DNA of 64,000 bases, from positions 68,369 to 132,368 of the forward strand of contig UQYP01000005.1 in NCBI GenBank assembly GCA_900545335.1, read 5' to 3'. Position numbers and translations under genes: made by a program. Under the pieces are notes generated by a model. That model had not been told where the DNA came from. It searched no databases and worked only from the letters and a program-made list of their open reading frames with translations. The DNA is from an uncultured Sutterella sp. GTDB lineage: Bacteria; Pseudomonadota; Gammaproteobacteria; Burkholderiales; Burkholderiaceae_F. This document shows, in pieces, positions 19,201-26,354 of the stretch (the first letter of the stretch is position 1; each line of letters begins with the position of its first letter).

Positions 19201-19346
19201 GAAATAAAAGCACAAAAAACGGCAACAGCTGTGCGATTGAGACAAAATTTTTTCTTTTTATGATTTATCGTATGGTTGGCAGCCAGAACGGATGCACTGT
19301 AAGAATTAGATTTCAACCCACGGGGGGGGCAAAGTAGTTTATTCAT
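16254..19346 (-). CDS. Large autotransporter with poly-C tract at the N-terminus
   Basis: Encodes 1030 aa. An extended signal region (first ~56 residues: basic KKKKF, then hydrophobic VAVFCAFISVL, cleavage after SAYA) fits type V secretion. Residues ~60-720 are a repetitive beta-helix-like passenger rich in SGG.., ISGG.., ENNTV and GSYV/GAYA turns. The final ~270 residues form the barrel (GVAGDFQGDNGLLRVAAFLEYGDG, YDAGIQGTFFYNNG, WQAGVAWEHVF, VHATVGYRFE) ending in LWRLLD rather than an aromatic residue. Codons 6-9 lie in a C8 tract; a gain or loss of one C closes the frame within 15 codons, so expression is probably phase-variable. No Shine-Dalgarno is evident before ATG 19346. Confidence 0.82.
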   Translation of the reverse strand: MNKLLCPPRGLKSNSYSASVLAANHTINHKKKKFCLNRTAVAVFCAFISVLNSAYAEELTYVDGNHSSGKLSLDSGEYDQIFGQISNSGVLNDGQSTLSGEICVACGITNTDPISGSVIGAFGNAIIGNQVNAETSGGLLTVTSGQYFSNITKITALPDFIGLAGNIINAESGLASAINGVAKISGGSVNQVELSSTEWQASGVSGNYVRIDHGTGEAEYGQAEISGGTHTISFFGNQLYSPDDAELRASNGKVTVTNQATVGGVHGNYAYGQNGSVETSDGSVTVQNASVQGNVLGNFSFSWNNSATSTKGNIDLDDASIDYGNGAYGIIASAAESQQGVAKTVGGSVVIRNTSVNGTLPSYLGITGAYASVIWGTAGSSTALAESGYIEIENSSIGFGESSDSLYVVGSFAKINGGSGDVSAMNGTAIMKNSSLNGSLRGAIARTTNGSALASDNRAVIIGGEIINATVYGSYVYINNGTCEAQSLRNSVEIHNASVQGDSGSIIAGTYVKAENGKATASENTVVIESGSVNTGYIFGAYARSITEASAENNTVILDGTLSKTIVSSQIYGGYAESTASDAVLSSRNNLVSISGYNLDIANSSLYGGNTAEITGNVLNVSNFQGQAQAIGNFETINFTTDLNDISWGQGRSYALLDLSEGLKNEDESLQSNVNLVVLNGDALQSGQTYTVVSGNKAETLVGENLDIRTNGLVEISASWDNQTSDQFNIHIDSKKGSEDSGLIHTPDVAAAMMISEGTFLLDQLMPRRGVFAIAQATSSSTELHADIDVDGFNLMTGVAGDFQGDNGLLRVAAFLEYGDGDYSGKRHTSDLDGDTYYYDAGIQGTFFYNNGLINELSFRFGVVHSDGSFVIDEGVPMKFDKDSGFITAHAGLGWQTELTDGLMFNPYARYHYLRINSDRDQIDGIDLKWDDYVVQRTMLGAKLESTDNERWNWQAGVAWEHVFDADASAKYGEVELDDWNMEGDAGVVHATVGYRFEKHPEWNLELTAKGKFGDYQGWAGKVTLWRLLD
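19322..19329 (-). repeat. C8 homopolymer (candidate phase-variation tract)
   Basis: Eight consecutive G on the plus strand (C8 in the coding strand) occupy codons 6-9 of the 1030-aa autotransporter. With C9 the frame stops at TAA after 13 codons; with C7 it stops at TGA after 10 or so. It is the only such tract I noticed in the window's coding sequence. Confidence 0.85.
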
Positions 19347-19448
19347 AATTGTTAGATTAAAAATCTGTAGTCACCGAGAGGAAAATTTAGCATTTTAAAA
19401 ATATTCTTTGCAAGATGATTTATCTCTTTTTCGGTGGTTTAACTCTTA

Positions 19449-19477
19449 AAGAGCCCAGGCGAACAAGCCGGGCTCTC
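19449..19477 (-). terminator. Terminator after parC
   Basis: On the minus strand AGAGCCC and GGGCTCT pair, with CGGC/GCC(T)G extending the stem inward, followed by TTTAAG. Located just after the parC stop. Confidence 0.65.
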
Positions 19478-19489
19478 TGAGAAGTTAAG

Positions 19490-22105
19490 TTAAAACAATG
19501 TATCTGACGGTTCTTCAGAAGCTGCTTCTGAATTATCCGCAGAAGTGTCTTTCTTAGGTAACGGTTTAAGATCCAAAGCCTTCCAGCGGATATCAAGCTG
19601 CTTACCCTTTCTCGCACGGTGACCCATGTGATACTCAAGTATGGCTTTTTTCACCGCATACTCGCGATCTTTTCCGCCTCGACCGACACCGGTGACCATT
19701 ACGCCTTCGGCATCAATGGGTTTAGCCACTAAAAGCGATTCAGTGAGGTTTAAATCCATCAGGCAGACACCCTTGCCGCCACCGGGCAGTGTTCTCACCT
19801 CATTGATATCGTAGATGAGTAAACGCCCTTCCTGAGACAGGCACGCCAAAAGCGTTTGATCGGAAGCTACGACCTGAGGCGGCAGAATCTTCGTTTCTTT
19901 ATCCGATACCTTAATAAAGTTCTTGCCGGCGCGAACTTTCGCAAAGAGATCCTTAAACTGACAGATAAAGCCCATACCTTCGCTTGTAGCCAAAACCACT
20001 CGGTCTTCGGGCTTAGCGACGCAGTAACCGACAATGCTGGCTCCTTTTTCCAAGTCAATGAAACTATTGACGGGTAGACCGTCACCGCGGGCGCTCGGTA
20101 AATCAGAAACCGCTAAGGTGTAAACGCGGCCCGTGTCCGATACGGCGACCATCTGATCGGTTGTTCGGCACTCAAAGGAGACCACAAAAGCGTCGCCCAT
20201 CTTGTAAGTCATCACTGCAGCATCGTGGCCGTGGCCTGTGCGGCAGCGCACGTAACCCTTTTGACTGATCACAACCGTGACCGGCTCATCGACCACCGCT
20301 TGAGTCATCTCTGCGCGTGAAGCTTCTTCAATGAGCGTTCTGCGTTCATCTCCGAACTCCGCCGCATCCTGAGCGATTTCTTTGGCAACCAGGTTATTTA
20401 AAAGCTTTTCTGAACCCAGAAGTCTTTCAAGTGAATGCTTCGTCTTATTGAGTTCTGCCAACTCCGCTTCAATCTTAATGCCGACAAGGCGCGCCAATTG
20501 ACGCAGGCGAATTTCCAGAATATCTTCAACCTGAATTTCACTCAACGGGAATCGGGCTAAAAGCGCTTCCTTCGGGTCGTCAGAATCACGAATGATGGCA
20601 ATTACCTCATCCAAATTCAGATAGACCAGGTGACGCCCTTCCATGATGTGAATACGATCGAGTGTCTTTTGCAGTCTGAATTGCGTGCGTCTGCGCACAG
20701 TCTGCACTCTGAAAACAAGCCACTCATTGAGAATATCAACGAGCGTCTTCTGACGAGGTTTACCGTCAGAGCCCACCATCACCAAATTCATGGAAACGTT
20801 GCACTCGAGGCTTGTCTGAGCCAGAAGGGCATTAACGAATTCATTGCGATCCACATTTTTGGTTTTGGGTTCAAACACCAGGCGTGTGGGCGTTTCCTTA
20901 TCGCTTTCATCGCGAACGGTATCCAAAAGAGCCAGCATCGCGGCTTTGGCTTGCTGCTGCTCGGCAGAAAGCGTCTTTTTGCCGGGACGAATCTTGGGAT
21001 TGGTGATTTCACCCACTTCATTTAAAACGCGCTGAGCTGAAGTATTGGGCGGCAATTCCGTCACAATCAGACGCCAATGCCCTCTTTGCATTTCCTCAAA
21101 GGTGTAGCGGGCACGCACTTTGAGCGTTCCGCGGCCCGTGCGGTATGCCTCACGGATATCTTCTTTTTTACTGATGAGCTGACCGCCCATCGGGAAGTCA
21201 GGTGCGGGCAGCACCGTGAGAATATCATCGAGCGTAGCTTGAGGATTATCCAAAAGCATCAGGCACGCTGCCGCCACTTCCTTAATATTGTGAGAGGGAA
21301 TTTCGGTCGCCATACCGACAGCGATGCCGCTTGAGCCATTTAATAAAACAAAGGGCAGTCTTGCTGGCAGCATTTGCGGCTCTTGGAATGCGCCGTCATA
21401 GTTCGGAACAAAGTCCACCGTGCCTTCATCAATTTCGTCTAAAAGCAGGCGGGAAATTTTCGTGAGCCTTGCTTCCGTATAACGCATGGCGGCCGCACCG
21501 TCCCCGTCGCGGCTGCCGAAATTACCCTGCCCCAAGACGAGCGGATAGCGCATATTAAAGTCCTGCGCCATGCGAACCATCGCATCGTAGGCTGCCGTAT
21601 CGCCGTGCGGGTGATATTTACCCAAAACGTCGCCGACCACACGGGCGCTTTTCACCGTTTTGGCTTCGGGTCGCCCCAAACCCATTTCGTGCATGTCAAA
21701 GAGAATGCGGCGCTGCACAGGCTTTTGACCGTCACCGATTGCAGGCAGCGCACGGCCTTTGACCACAGACATGGCGTATTCAAGATAAGCGTGGCTCGCA
21801 AAATGCGCGAGCGTCAGCTTTTCTCCATCATCGCCCGAGAGCACAGGACGCGCTTCCAGGGGCACAACTTCTTCGATAGGCTCTTCTGCCTCGGCTTCTG
21901 TCGCAGTTATTTCTTCAGAAGCTTTCTCTTGAGCTTCTTCAACCGATTCTTCAGGTGTTTTTTCTGCTTTAGTCAAGTCTTCGTTCACAACGGGGTCTCT
22001 ATTTTCCGTTTGATCGTTTTCTTTTTCGAGCTCAACTTCCTGCTCTACGTTATCGTCACCGAACAAATCGGCCGAGAACAAATCTTCAGTCCGGTTTTTA
22101 GTCAC
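19490..22105 (-). CDS. parC: DNA topoisomerase IV subunit A
   Basis: Encodes 871 aa, about 100 longer than usual. ParC with ParE decatenates replicated chromosomes. The catalytic Tyr is Tyr209 (AAMRYTEARLT); the quinolone-determining region reads KYHPHGDTAAYDAM, with Thr170 and Asp174 at the positions of E. coli Ser80 and Glu84. The breakage-reunion domain and the C-terminal beta-pinwheel repeats are present. An N-terminal extension of about 95 residues, very rich in Glu, precedes the conserved LTLAHFASHAYLEYAM. The GTG start at 22105 has AAGGAG seven bases upstream and lies 11 bases after parE, so the extension looks translated. Reading frame is intact. Confidence 0.96.
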   Translation of the reverse strand: MTKNRTEDLFSADLFGDDNVEQEVELEKENDQTENRDPVVNEDLTKAEKTPEESVEEAQEKASEEITATEAEAEEPIEEVVPLEARPVLSGDDGEKLTLAHFASHAYLEYAMSVVKGRALPAIGDGQKPVQRRILFDMHEMGLGRPEAKTVKSARVVGDVLGKYHPHGDTAAYDAMVRMAQDFNMRYPLVLGQGNFGSRDGDGAAAMRYTEARLTKISRLLLDEIDEGTVDFVPNYDGAFQEPQMLPARLPFVLLNGSSGIAVGMATEIPSHNIKEVAAACLMLLDNPQATLDDILTVLPAPDFPMGGQLISKKEDIREAYRTGRGTLKVRARYTFEEMQRGHWRLIVTELPPNTSAQRVLNEVGEITNPKIRPGKKTLSAEQQQAKAAMLALLDTVRDESDKETPTRLVFEPKTKNVDRNEFVNALLAQTSLECNVSMNLVMVGSDGKPRQKTLVDILNEWLVFRVQTVRRRTQFRLQKTLDRIHIMEGRHLVYLNLDEVIAIIRDSDDPKEALLARFPLSEIQVEDILEIRLRQLARLVGIKIEAELAELNKTKHSLERLLGSEKLLNNLVAKEIAQDAAEFGDERRTLIEEASRAEMTQAVVDEPVTVVISQKGYVRCRTGHGHDAAVMTYKMGDAFVVSFECRTTDQMVAVSDTGRVYTLAVSDLPSARGDGLPVNSFIDLEKGASIVGYCVAKPEDRVVLATSEGMGFICQFKDLFAKVRAGKNFIKVSDKETKILPPQVVASDQTLLACLSQEGRLLIYDINEVRTLPGGGKGVCLMDLNLTESLLVAKPIDAEGVMVTGVGRGGKDREYAVKKAILEYHMGHRARKGKQLDIRWKALDLKPLPKKDTSADNSEAASEEPSDTLF

Positions 22106-22116
22106 GTCCGATCTCC

Positions 22117-24087
22117 TTAAATATCCACTTCAACCTGATCACCGTTGTTTTCCATCCAAGCTCGGCGCATTGCGGCTTCCGAGCGTCCCATCAGCATGTC
22201 AAACATTTCCTGACTTTGCGTTAATGTCATATCGCCGAAGGTCACGGGCATCAAGCGGCGCGTTTCCGGATTTAATGTCGTCTCCCAAAGCTGCTGCTCA
22301 CTCATTTCGCCCAAGCCTTTAAAACGGGAAACCGTCACTTTTTCCATATTGACCTTGTCTTTTTCAAGCTTTTTGCGCTCGACGGCCAATTCCCTTTCAT
22401 CAAGACAGTAGATTGTTCGGGCAGGCTTGCGTCCGGTCTTCGGCACATCCATACGGAAAAGAGGCGGTCGGGCAACAAAAATGTGACCTTTGCGGATGAG
22501 TTCAGGGAAGTGCCTGAAGAAAAGCGTCAGCAAAAGGACCTGAATGTGCGAGCCGTCCACATCGGCATCGGCCATGATGCAGATTTTGCCGTAGCGCAGC
22601 TCTGACAAATCGGGATGCTCTTCAGGACCGTGGGGATCCACACCGATTGCCACCGAAATATCATGAATTTCATTATTGGCAAAAATACGGTCACGGTCGA
22701 CTTCCCAAGTATTTAATACTTTGCCGCGCAAGGGCAAAATAGCCTGAAAGTCCTTATCGCGGCCTTTTTTGGCTGACCCCCCTGCAGAATCCCCTTCGAC
22801 TAAGAAAAGTTCATTCTTACTGATATCTTCGCTTTCACAATCGGTGAGTTTTCCGGGCAAAACCGCAACGCTTGAACCTTTGCGCTTAGTGACTTTTTTG
22901 GCGGAATTTTGCCGTGCCTGTGCTTGTTTAATCACAAGCTCGGCTAACTTCTTACCCTCTTCAACATGGCCGTTTAACCAAAACTCAAACTGCACACGCA
23001 CAAAGTTACTCACCAGACGCAGCGCATCACGGTTATTTAAGCGCTCTTTGGTTTGCCCCTGAAACTGAGGATCGAGAACCTTGGCACTTAAAATGGCACT
23101 GGCTCTGGCAAAAACGTCTTCAGTTAAAAGCTTGACGTTTTTCTGCATGAGACCATGCGCTTCGATAAAGGCTTTAATGGCTAAGTAAAGCCCTTCGCGA
23201 AGGCCTGACTCGTGCGTGCCGCCCGCAGGCGTCGGAATAAGGTTTACGTAGCTTTCGCGCACGGGCGTGCCTTCTTCCTGCCAGGCAACGACCCAGCTTG
23301 CACCTTCGCCTACCGCAAAACCCATTGAATCGTCTGTAGCGTAGCCGCTTGACTCAAAGGGCGGAATCATGGGCTCAGCCGTCATTTCTGAGAGCAAATA
23401 CTCGCGCAGGCCCCCTTCAAACTTCCAGCTTTGAGTCGTTTCATTTTTTTCATTAATGAAAACCACCTCGCAGCCCGGCATCAAAACGGCCTTGGAGCGC
23501 AGCAGTCTTGTTAACTGTTCGACAGGAATATTGGGGCTGTCAAAATATTTCGGATCGGGCCACACATGCACTCGTGTGCCGGTAGCCGATTTCGGTCTCG
23601 GACTTTTTTGGCTGCTAAGGGGTTCAATAACGTTACCGTCGGCAAACACAATTCGGTGCTCTTTACCTTCGCGCCAGACGGTGACTTCCAAGCGAGTCGA
23701 TAAGGCATTCGTGACCGAAACGCCCACGCCGTGCAGACCACCAGCAAAGGAGTAAGCACCGCCCGAATCTTTTTCAAATTTGCCACCAGCGTGCAGCTGA
23801 GTAAAGACGAGCTGAACGGCGGGCACTCCTTCTTCCTTGTGAATACCTACCGGAATACCGCGGCCGTCATCGGTCACTGTGACAGAGCCGTCCGTATGAA
23901 GCACCACTTCAATTCGAGAAGCACCTCCTGCTAAAACTTCATCGCTGGAGTTATCAATCACTTCCTGAATGATATGAAGAGGATTATCGGTCAGGGTATA
24001 CATCCCCGGGCGCTGTTTAACAGGTTCCAAACCCTTTAAAACTTTAATGCTGGATTCGCCGTATTCCGAACGTTTACTAGTAGCCAT
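22117..24087 (-). CDS. parE: DNA topoisomerase IV subunit B
   Basis: Encodes 656 aa, normal for ParE. The ATPase subunit of topoisomerase IV: GHKL ATP-binding residues in EVIDNSSDEVLAGGASRIEV and DDGRGIPVGIHKEEG near residues 43-85 and GGLHGVGVSVTNALS near 115. A TOPRIM domain follows with LFLVEGDSAGGSAKKGRD near 425 and the PLRGKVLNTWEVDRDRIFANNEI segment, then IMADADVDGSHIQVLLLT. Transcribed with parC (11-base gap), parE first. No strong ribosome-binding site before ATG 24087. A structured palindrome lies about 70-110 bases upstream (24159-24197). Confidence 0.97.
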   Translation of the reverse strand: MATSKRSEYGESSIKVLKGLEPVKQRPGMYTLTDNPLHIIQEVIDNSSDEVLAGGASRIEVVLHTDGSVTVTDDGRGIPVGIHKEEGVPAVQLVFTQLHAGGKFEKDSGGAYSFAGGLHGVGVSVTNALSTRLEVTVWREGKEHRIVFADGNVIEPLSSQKSPRPKSATGTRVHVWPDPKYFDSPNIPVEQLTRLLRSKAVLMPGCEVVFINEKNETTQSWKFEGGLREYLLSEMTAEPMIPPFESSGYATDDSMGFAVGEGASWVVAWQEEGTPVRESYVNLIPTPAGGTHESGLREGLYLAIKAFIEAHGLMQKNVKLLTEDVFARASAILSAKVLDPQFQGQTKERLNNRDALRLVSNFVRVQFEFWLNGHVEEGKKLAELVIKQAQARQNSAKKVTKRKGSSVAVLPGKLTDCESEDISKNELFLVEGDSAGGSAKKGRDKDFQAILPLRGKVLNTWEVDRDRIFANNEIHDISVAIGVDPHGPEEHPDLSELRYGKICIMADADVDGSHIQVLLLTLFFRHFPELIRKGHIFVARPPLFRMDVPKTGRKPARTIYCLDERELAVERKKLEKDKVNMEKVTVSRFKGLGEMSEQQLWETTLNPETRRLMPVTFGDMTLTQSQEMFDMLMGRSEAAMRRAWMENNGDQVEVDI

Positions 24088-24158
24088 TGAAAATTAATCC
24101 GTATACCAAAATAAGACAGCCTGACATAAAGGCTTAAAAAACTTCAAACCGTTTTCTA

Positions 24159-24197
24159 ACTGCTGAATGAATCACAGATTTAATCTGCATCAGCAGT
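24159..24197. other. Two-step hairpin in the parE upstream region
   Basis: ACTGCTGA at 24159-24166 pairs with TCAGCAGT at 24190-24197, and CAGAT at 24175-24179 with ATCTG at 24183-24187 inside it. It could sit in the parE 5' untranslated region or end a transcript from the neighbouring small RNA locus. Function unknown. Confidence 0.4.
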
Positions 24198-24362
24198 ATC
24201 AAAAAATTGATGCAAGCTCACCATTTTAATGATTATTCAAGAGATTTTTTGCTCAGAATTTGAGCAGCTTATACCAAGTTCGATAACAAAAAATAAACAA
24301 TAGAGTCTTCTTTTTGCAAAAAAACTATCATTAAGAGAATGCCGAGTCTTAAAACACGCGAG

Positions 24363-24386
24363 CCCCGATAGTCGGGACTACCGAGG
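24363..24386 (-). terminator. Terminator of the candidate toxin mRNA
   Basis: On the minus strand CCTCGGTAGT and ACTATCGGGG form a 10-bp stem (two G-U pairs) with a CCCG tetraloop, 17 bases after the small peptide's stop codon; TTTT follows about nine bases later near 24351-24354. Confidence 0.55.
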
Positions 24387-24402
24387 TTCTTTACTTACGC
24401 GT

Positions 24403-24501
24403 TCAGCATGCGAGTAGCAAGATTAACGCAATGATGATTTTGATCACCAAACGTCTCAAGCGTTTTGCTATACTGACGGAAGAGATTGAATGTTGGTGCA
24501 T
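24403..24501 (-). CDS. Candidate type I toxin: 32-aa hydrophobic ShoB-like peptide
   Basis: A 32-residue frame too short for ordinary ORF calling. It starts with ATG 24501, preceded by AAAGGAAG at good spacing. Residues 1-12 are polar, 13-17 basic (KRLRR), and 19-32 a hydrophobic stretch containing VIKIIIA and LLL. That core recalls the E. coli type I toxin ShoB (which I remember as containing VIKIIIA). On the mRNA the ribosome-binding site and ATG can fold with sequence inside the gene (GGAA/TTCC, GATTGA/TCAATC, ATG/CAT), a hallmark of type I toxins. An antisense promoter and terminator flank the start on the other strand. Alternatives: a leader peptide or a non-coding RNA. No experimental support. 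Confidence 0.6.
   Translation of the reverse strand: MHQHSISSVSIAKRLRRLVIKIIIALILLLAC
24466..24474 (+). promoter_or_regulatory. Extended -10 promoter for antisense RNA
   Basis: TGCTATACT is a TGn-extended -10 (TATACT) on the plus strand inside the toxin coding region; a start near 24481 would produce RNA complementary to the toxin's translation start. No good -35 at standard spacing, as is common for extended -10 promoters. Confidence 0.5.
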
Positions 24502-24556
24502 TTTCAATCTTCCTTTAAGCGGCTTAGATGGTGGAACATCTAGGCCGTTTTGCTCT
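24481..24556 (+). ncRNA. Candidate antisense RNA antitoxin (about 75 nt)
   Basis: Runs opposite to the small peptide gene, from the predicted start near 24481 to the T-run after a strong hairpin. Two stem-loops are visible: GGAAGA..CATTTTCAATCTTCC around 24479-24515, and CGGCTTAGATG with CATCTAGGCCG at about 24520-24547, followed by TTTT (a good intrinsic terminator). It is fully complementary to the toxin's Shine-Dalgarno and start codon, the arrangement of type I antitoxins such as Sok-like RNAs. Boundaries are estimates. Confidence 0.5.
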
Positions 24557-24648
24557 GATTTTGTCCCCCGAGATTGAGAGGAAATCACAGCAAAACCCCT
24601 CAATACTTAACGGAGTAAATGCACCTGACTCCGTTGGACGTAGGGCGC

Positions 24649-24657
24649 ATTGTACCA
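24649..24657 (-). promoter_or_regulatory. Extended -10 promoter for the candidate toxin mRNA
   Basis: Minus-strand TGGTACAAT: a TGn-extended -10 (TACAAT). A start near 24642 gives a ~140-nt 5' leader that contains two hairpins, AACGGAGT/ACTCCGTT near 24607-24634 and the CGGCC..GCCG stem near 24520-24547. Confidence 0.5.
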
Positions 24658-24799
24658 AACCATAATCAATTTCTAAACATAAACGGAATTAGAATTTAGC
24701 GGCGCCTTGACCACAGAGCACAAGCTTAAGGAATACCGGAATAATCAAACCTCTGCGGAGATAGAGAGTGTCCTGCATTGAGCATAACACTATTGACCA

Positions 24800-24875
24800 T
24801 GGCGGCCCCGCCGGGACTCGAACCCAGAATTACAGCTTAGGAGGCTATCGTGATATCCTGTTTCACCACGGGGTC
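24800..24875 (-). tRNA. tRNA-Arg (anticodon CCT)
   Basis: On the minus strand: acceptor GACCCCG (first base pairing GACCCC/GGGGCC region), anticodon stem ATAGC/GCTGT with loop CTCCTAA giving CCT, T-arm CTGGG TTCGAGT CCCGG, discriminator G and encoded CCA. Reads AGG codons. Confidence 0.93.
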
Positions 24876-25052
24876 GCACACGTGTGTAGAGCCGACCATT
24901 TTAATGATTTTTTCCCTAATTGTCTGATTAAGGACCATCTGACACTTTGCTTCTCTTAAGATAACAATTCTTCTGAGGGAACTCTTGCACAAAAAAATTT
25001 TCAGCTGCTCTTGCGTTCCTTCTCGATGTTGTGTATAGTTCACAGCCTTGAT

Positions 25053-25128
25053 TCCCCGATAGCTCAGTCGGTAGAGCGACGGACTGTTAATCCGCAGGTC
25101 GTTGGTTCGAACCCAACTCGGGGAGCCA
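25053..25128 (+). tRNA. tRNA-Asn (anticodon GTT)
   Basis: Acceptor TCCCCGA/TCGGGGA, D-arm GCTCAGTCGGTAGAGC, anticodon loop CTGTTAA giving GTT, T-arm with TTCGAAC, discriminator G and encoded CCA. A terminator follows at once. Confidence 0.97.
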
Positions 25129-25132
25129 TATT

Positions 25133-25173
25133 TAAAAAGCTCGTCACGCAATGTGAACGAGCTTTTGTTTTTT
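25133..25173 (+). terminator. Terminator of tRNA-Asn
   Basis: AAAAGCTCGT pairs with ACGAGCTTTT around a loop containing CACGCAATGTGA, followed by GTTTTTT. Confidence 0.85.
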
Positions 25174-25188
25174 AGCCGATTTTAGAGC

Positions 25189-25211
25189 GGATTCCGACTG
25201 AGTCGGAATCC
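25189..25211. repeat. Near-perfect 23-base palindrome
   Basis: GGATTCCGACT at 25189-25199 is the exact reverse complement of AGTCGGAATCC at 25201-25211, with one central base. It lies just after the stop of the minus-strand aminotransferase and probably acts as its terminator, although no T-run follows. Confidence 0.7.
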
Positions 25212-25221
25212 GGCAACATGA

Positions 25222-26343
25222 TCAGTCAATTTCCTTTAAGAATTCACTGGTGAGCGCCAAACCTTTTTTGAGTACTTCCTTATTGTTGCCGTACCCGATA
25301 CGCACATACCCTTCGGTATGCAAAGCAGAACCCGGCGTAAACATCACACCCTTTTCCTTTACCAAGCGTTCACAAAATTCGTGCGAGGATAACTTCGTAT
25401 CAATCTTCACAAATGCCGTCGTTCCCGCTTGCGGTTTAACGTAGGAGGCTCTGGGTTCACTTTTTACCCAATCATCCAAAATCTGCAGATTTTCACGAAC
25501 GATGGCACGGTTTCTTTCCAAAATCTTTTCTTTAGCACCGAGGGCTAGCTCTGCAAGATATTCATCAATCATGCCGACGCTGATCGTGTTGTAGTCGCGG
25601 TGATGCAATACTTGAGCAATCAAAGACTCAGGACCGACAATCCAACCGAAACGCAAACCGGCCAGGCTGAAGACTTTTGACATACTGCCCGTACTGATAC
25701 CCTTTTCATACATGTCGGCAACAGAGGGACTGTAGCCTTCTTCCTGCGTTAAGCCGCGATAGACTTCGTCGCACAGCAACCAGGCATCAACCGATTTTGC
25801 AATGTCGCAGATTGCTTTGAGCATCGCCTCATCCATCAATGCGCCCGTCGGATTATTCGGGTTATTGATGCAAATAAGTTTTGTCTGGGGTTTGACCATT
25901 GCACGCAATTCATTCAGATCAGGCAAGAAACCGTTTTCAGGTTTTAAGCACAAAGTCTCGATGTTTGCTCCGAAACTTTCTGGAATGGAGTAGTGCTGCT
26001 GGTAGGTCGGAATCACAGAAATCACGTGATCGCCCGGTTCAACCAGCGTTTCGTGCACGAGCATATTGGCACCGATGCAACCGTGAGTGGTGACCACATT
26101 GGCAGCCGTTTGCTTTTGATATAAACCGGCAATCAACTCGCGCACCATGATGCTGCCTTCAATCCAGCCGTAAGTGAGTTTTTTCGGCAGCAGATCACGC
26201 ATCATCTCTTCTGGCGTTTTATCAGCCATTTCAAGCAGTTCTTCAACCGTCACAGACTCCACGCAGGTTTCTGCCACGTTATAAGCACACTTGGTTTCCC
26301 ACTCATTCATCCATTGTTCAACACCGAATGCTTCGATTTTCAT
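25222..26343 (-). CDS. PLP-dependent aminotransferase, class I/II
   Basis: Encodes 373 aa with the fold-type I aminotransferase signature: substrate/PLP loop THGCIGANML, NNPNNPTG near residue 160-167, the Asp-x-x-Tyr pair LLCDEVYRG near 190, the PLP lysine in STGSMSKVFSLAGLRFGWI near 220, and VRIGYG near the C-terminus. Last of three genes transcribed together (argH, ornithine-cyclodeaminase-like, aminotransferase); the gap to the preceding gene is 11 bases and AAGAGG precedes the ATG. This context points to arginine/ornithine-family or related amino acid metabolism, but the substrate is not evident. It resembles aminotransferases sometimes annotated as capreomycidine-synthase-like, which I would not rely on. 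Confidence 0.82.
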   Translation of the reverse strand: MKIEAFGVEQWMNEWETKCAYNVAETCVESVTVEELLEMADKTPEEMMRDLLPKKLTYGWIEGSIMVRELIAGLYQKQTAANVVTTHGCIGANMLVHETLVEPGDHVISVIPTYQQHYSIPESFGANIETLCLKPENGFLPDLNELRAMVKPQTKLICINNPNNPTGALMDEAMLKAICDIAKSVDAWLLCDEVYRGLTQEEGYSPSVADMYEKGISTGSMSKVFSLAGLRFGWIVGPESLIAQVLHHRDYNTISVGMIDEYLAELALGAKEKILERNRAIVRENLQILDDWVKSEPRASYVKPQAGTTAFVKIDTKLSSHEFCERLVKEKGVMFTPGSALHTEGYVRIGYGNNKEVLKKGLALTSEFLKEID

Positions 26344-26354
26344 CTCTTACCTCT

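Noticed and set aside
24403..24603. 66-aa version of the small hydrophobic protein starting further upstream
   Set aside because: The upstream half is uncharacteristic and lacks a ribosome-binding site; the ATG at 24501 has a proper one.
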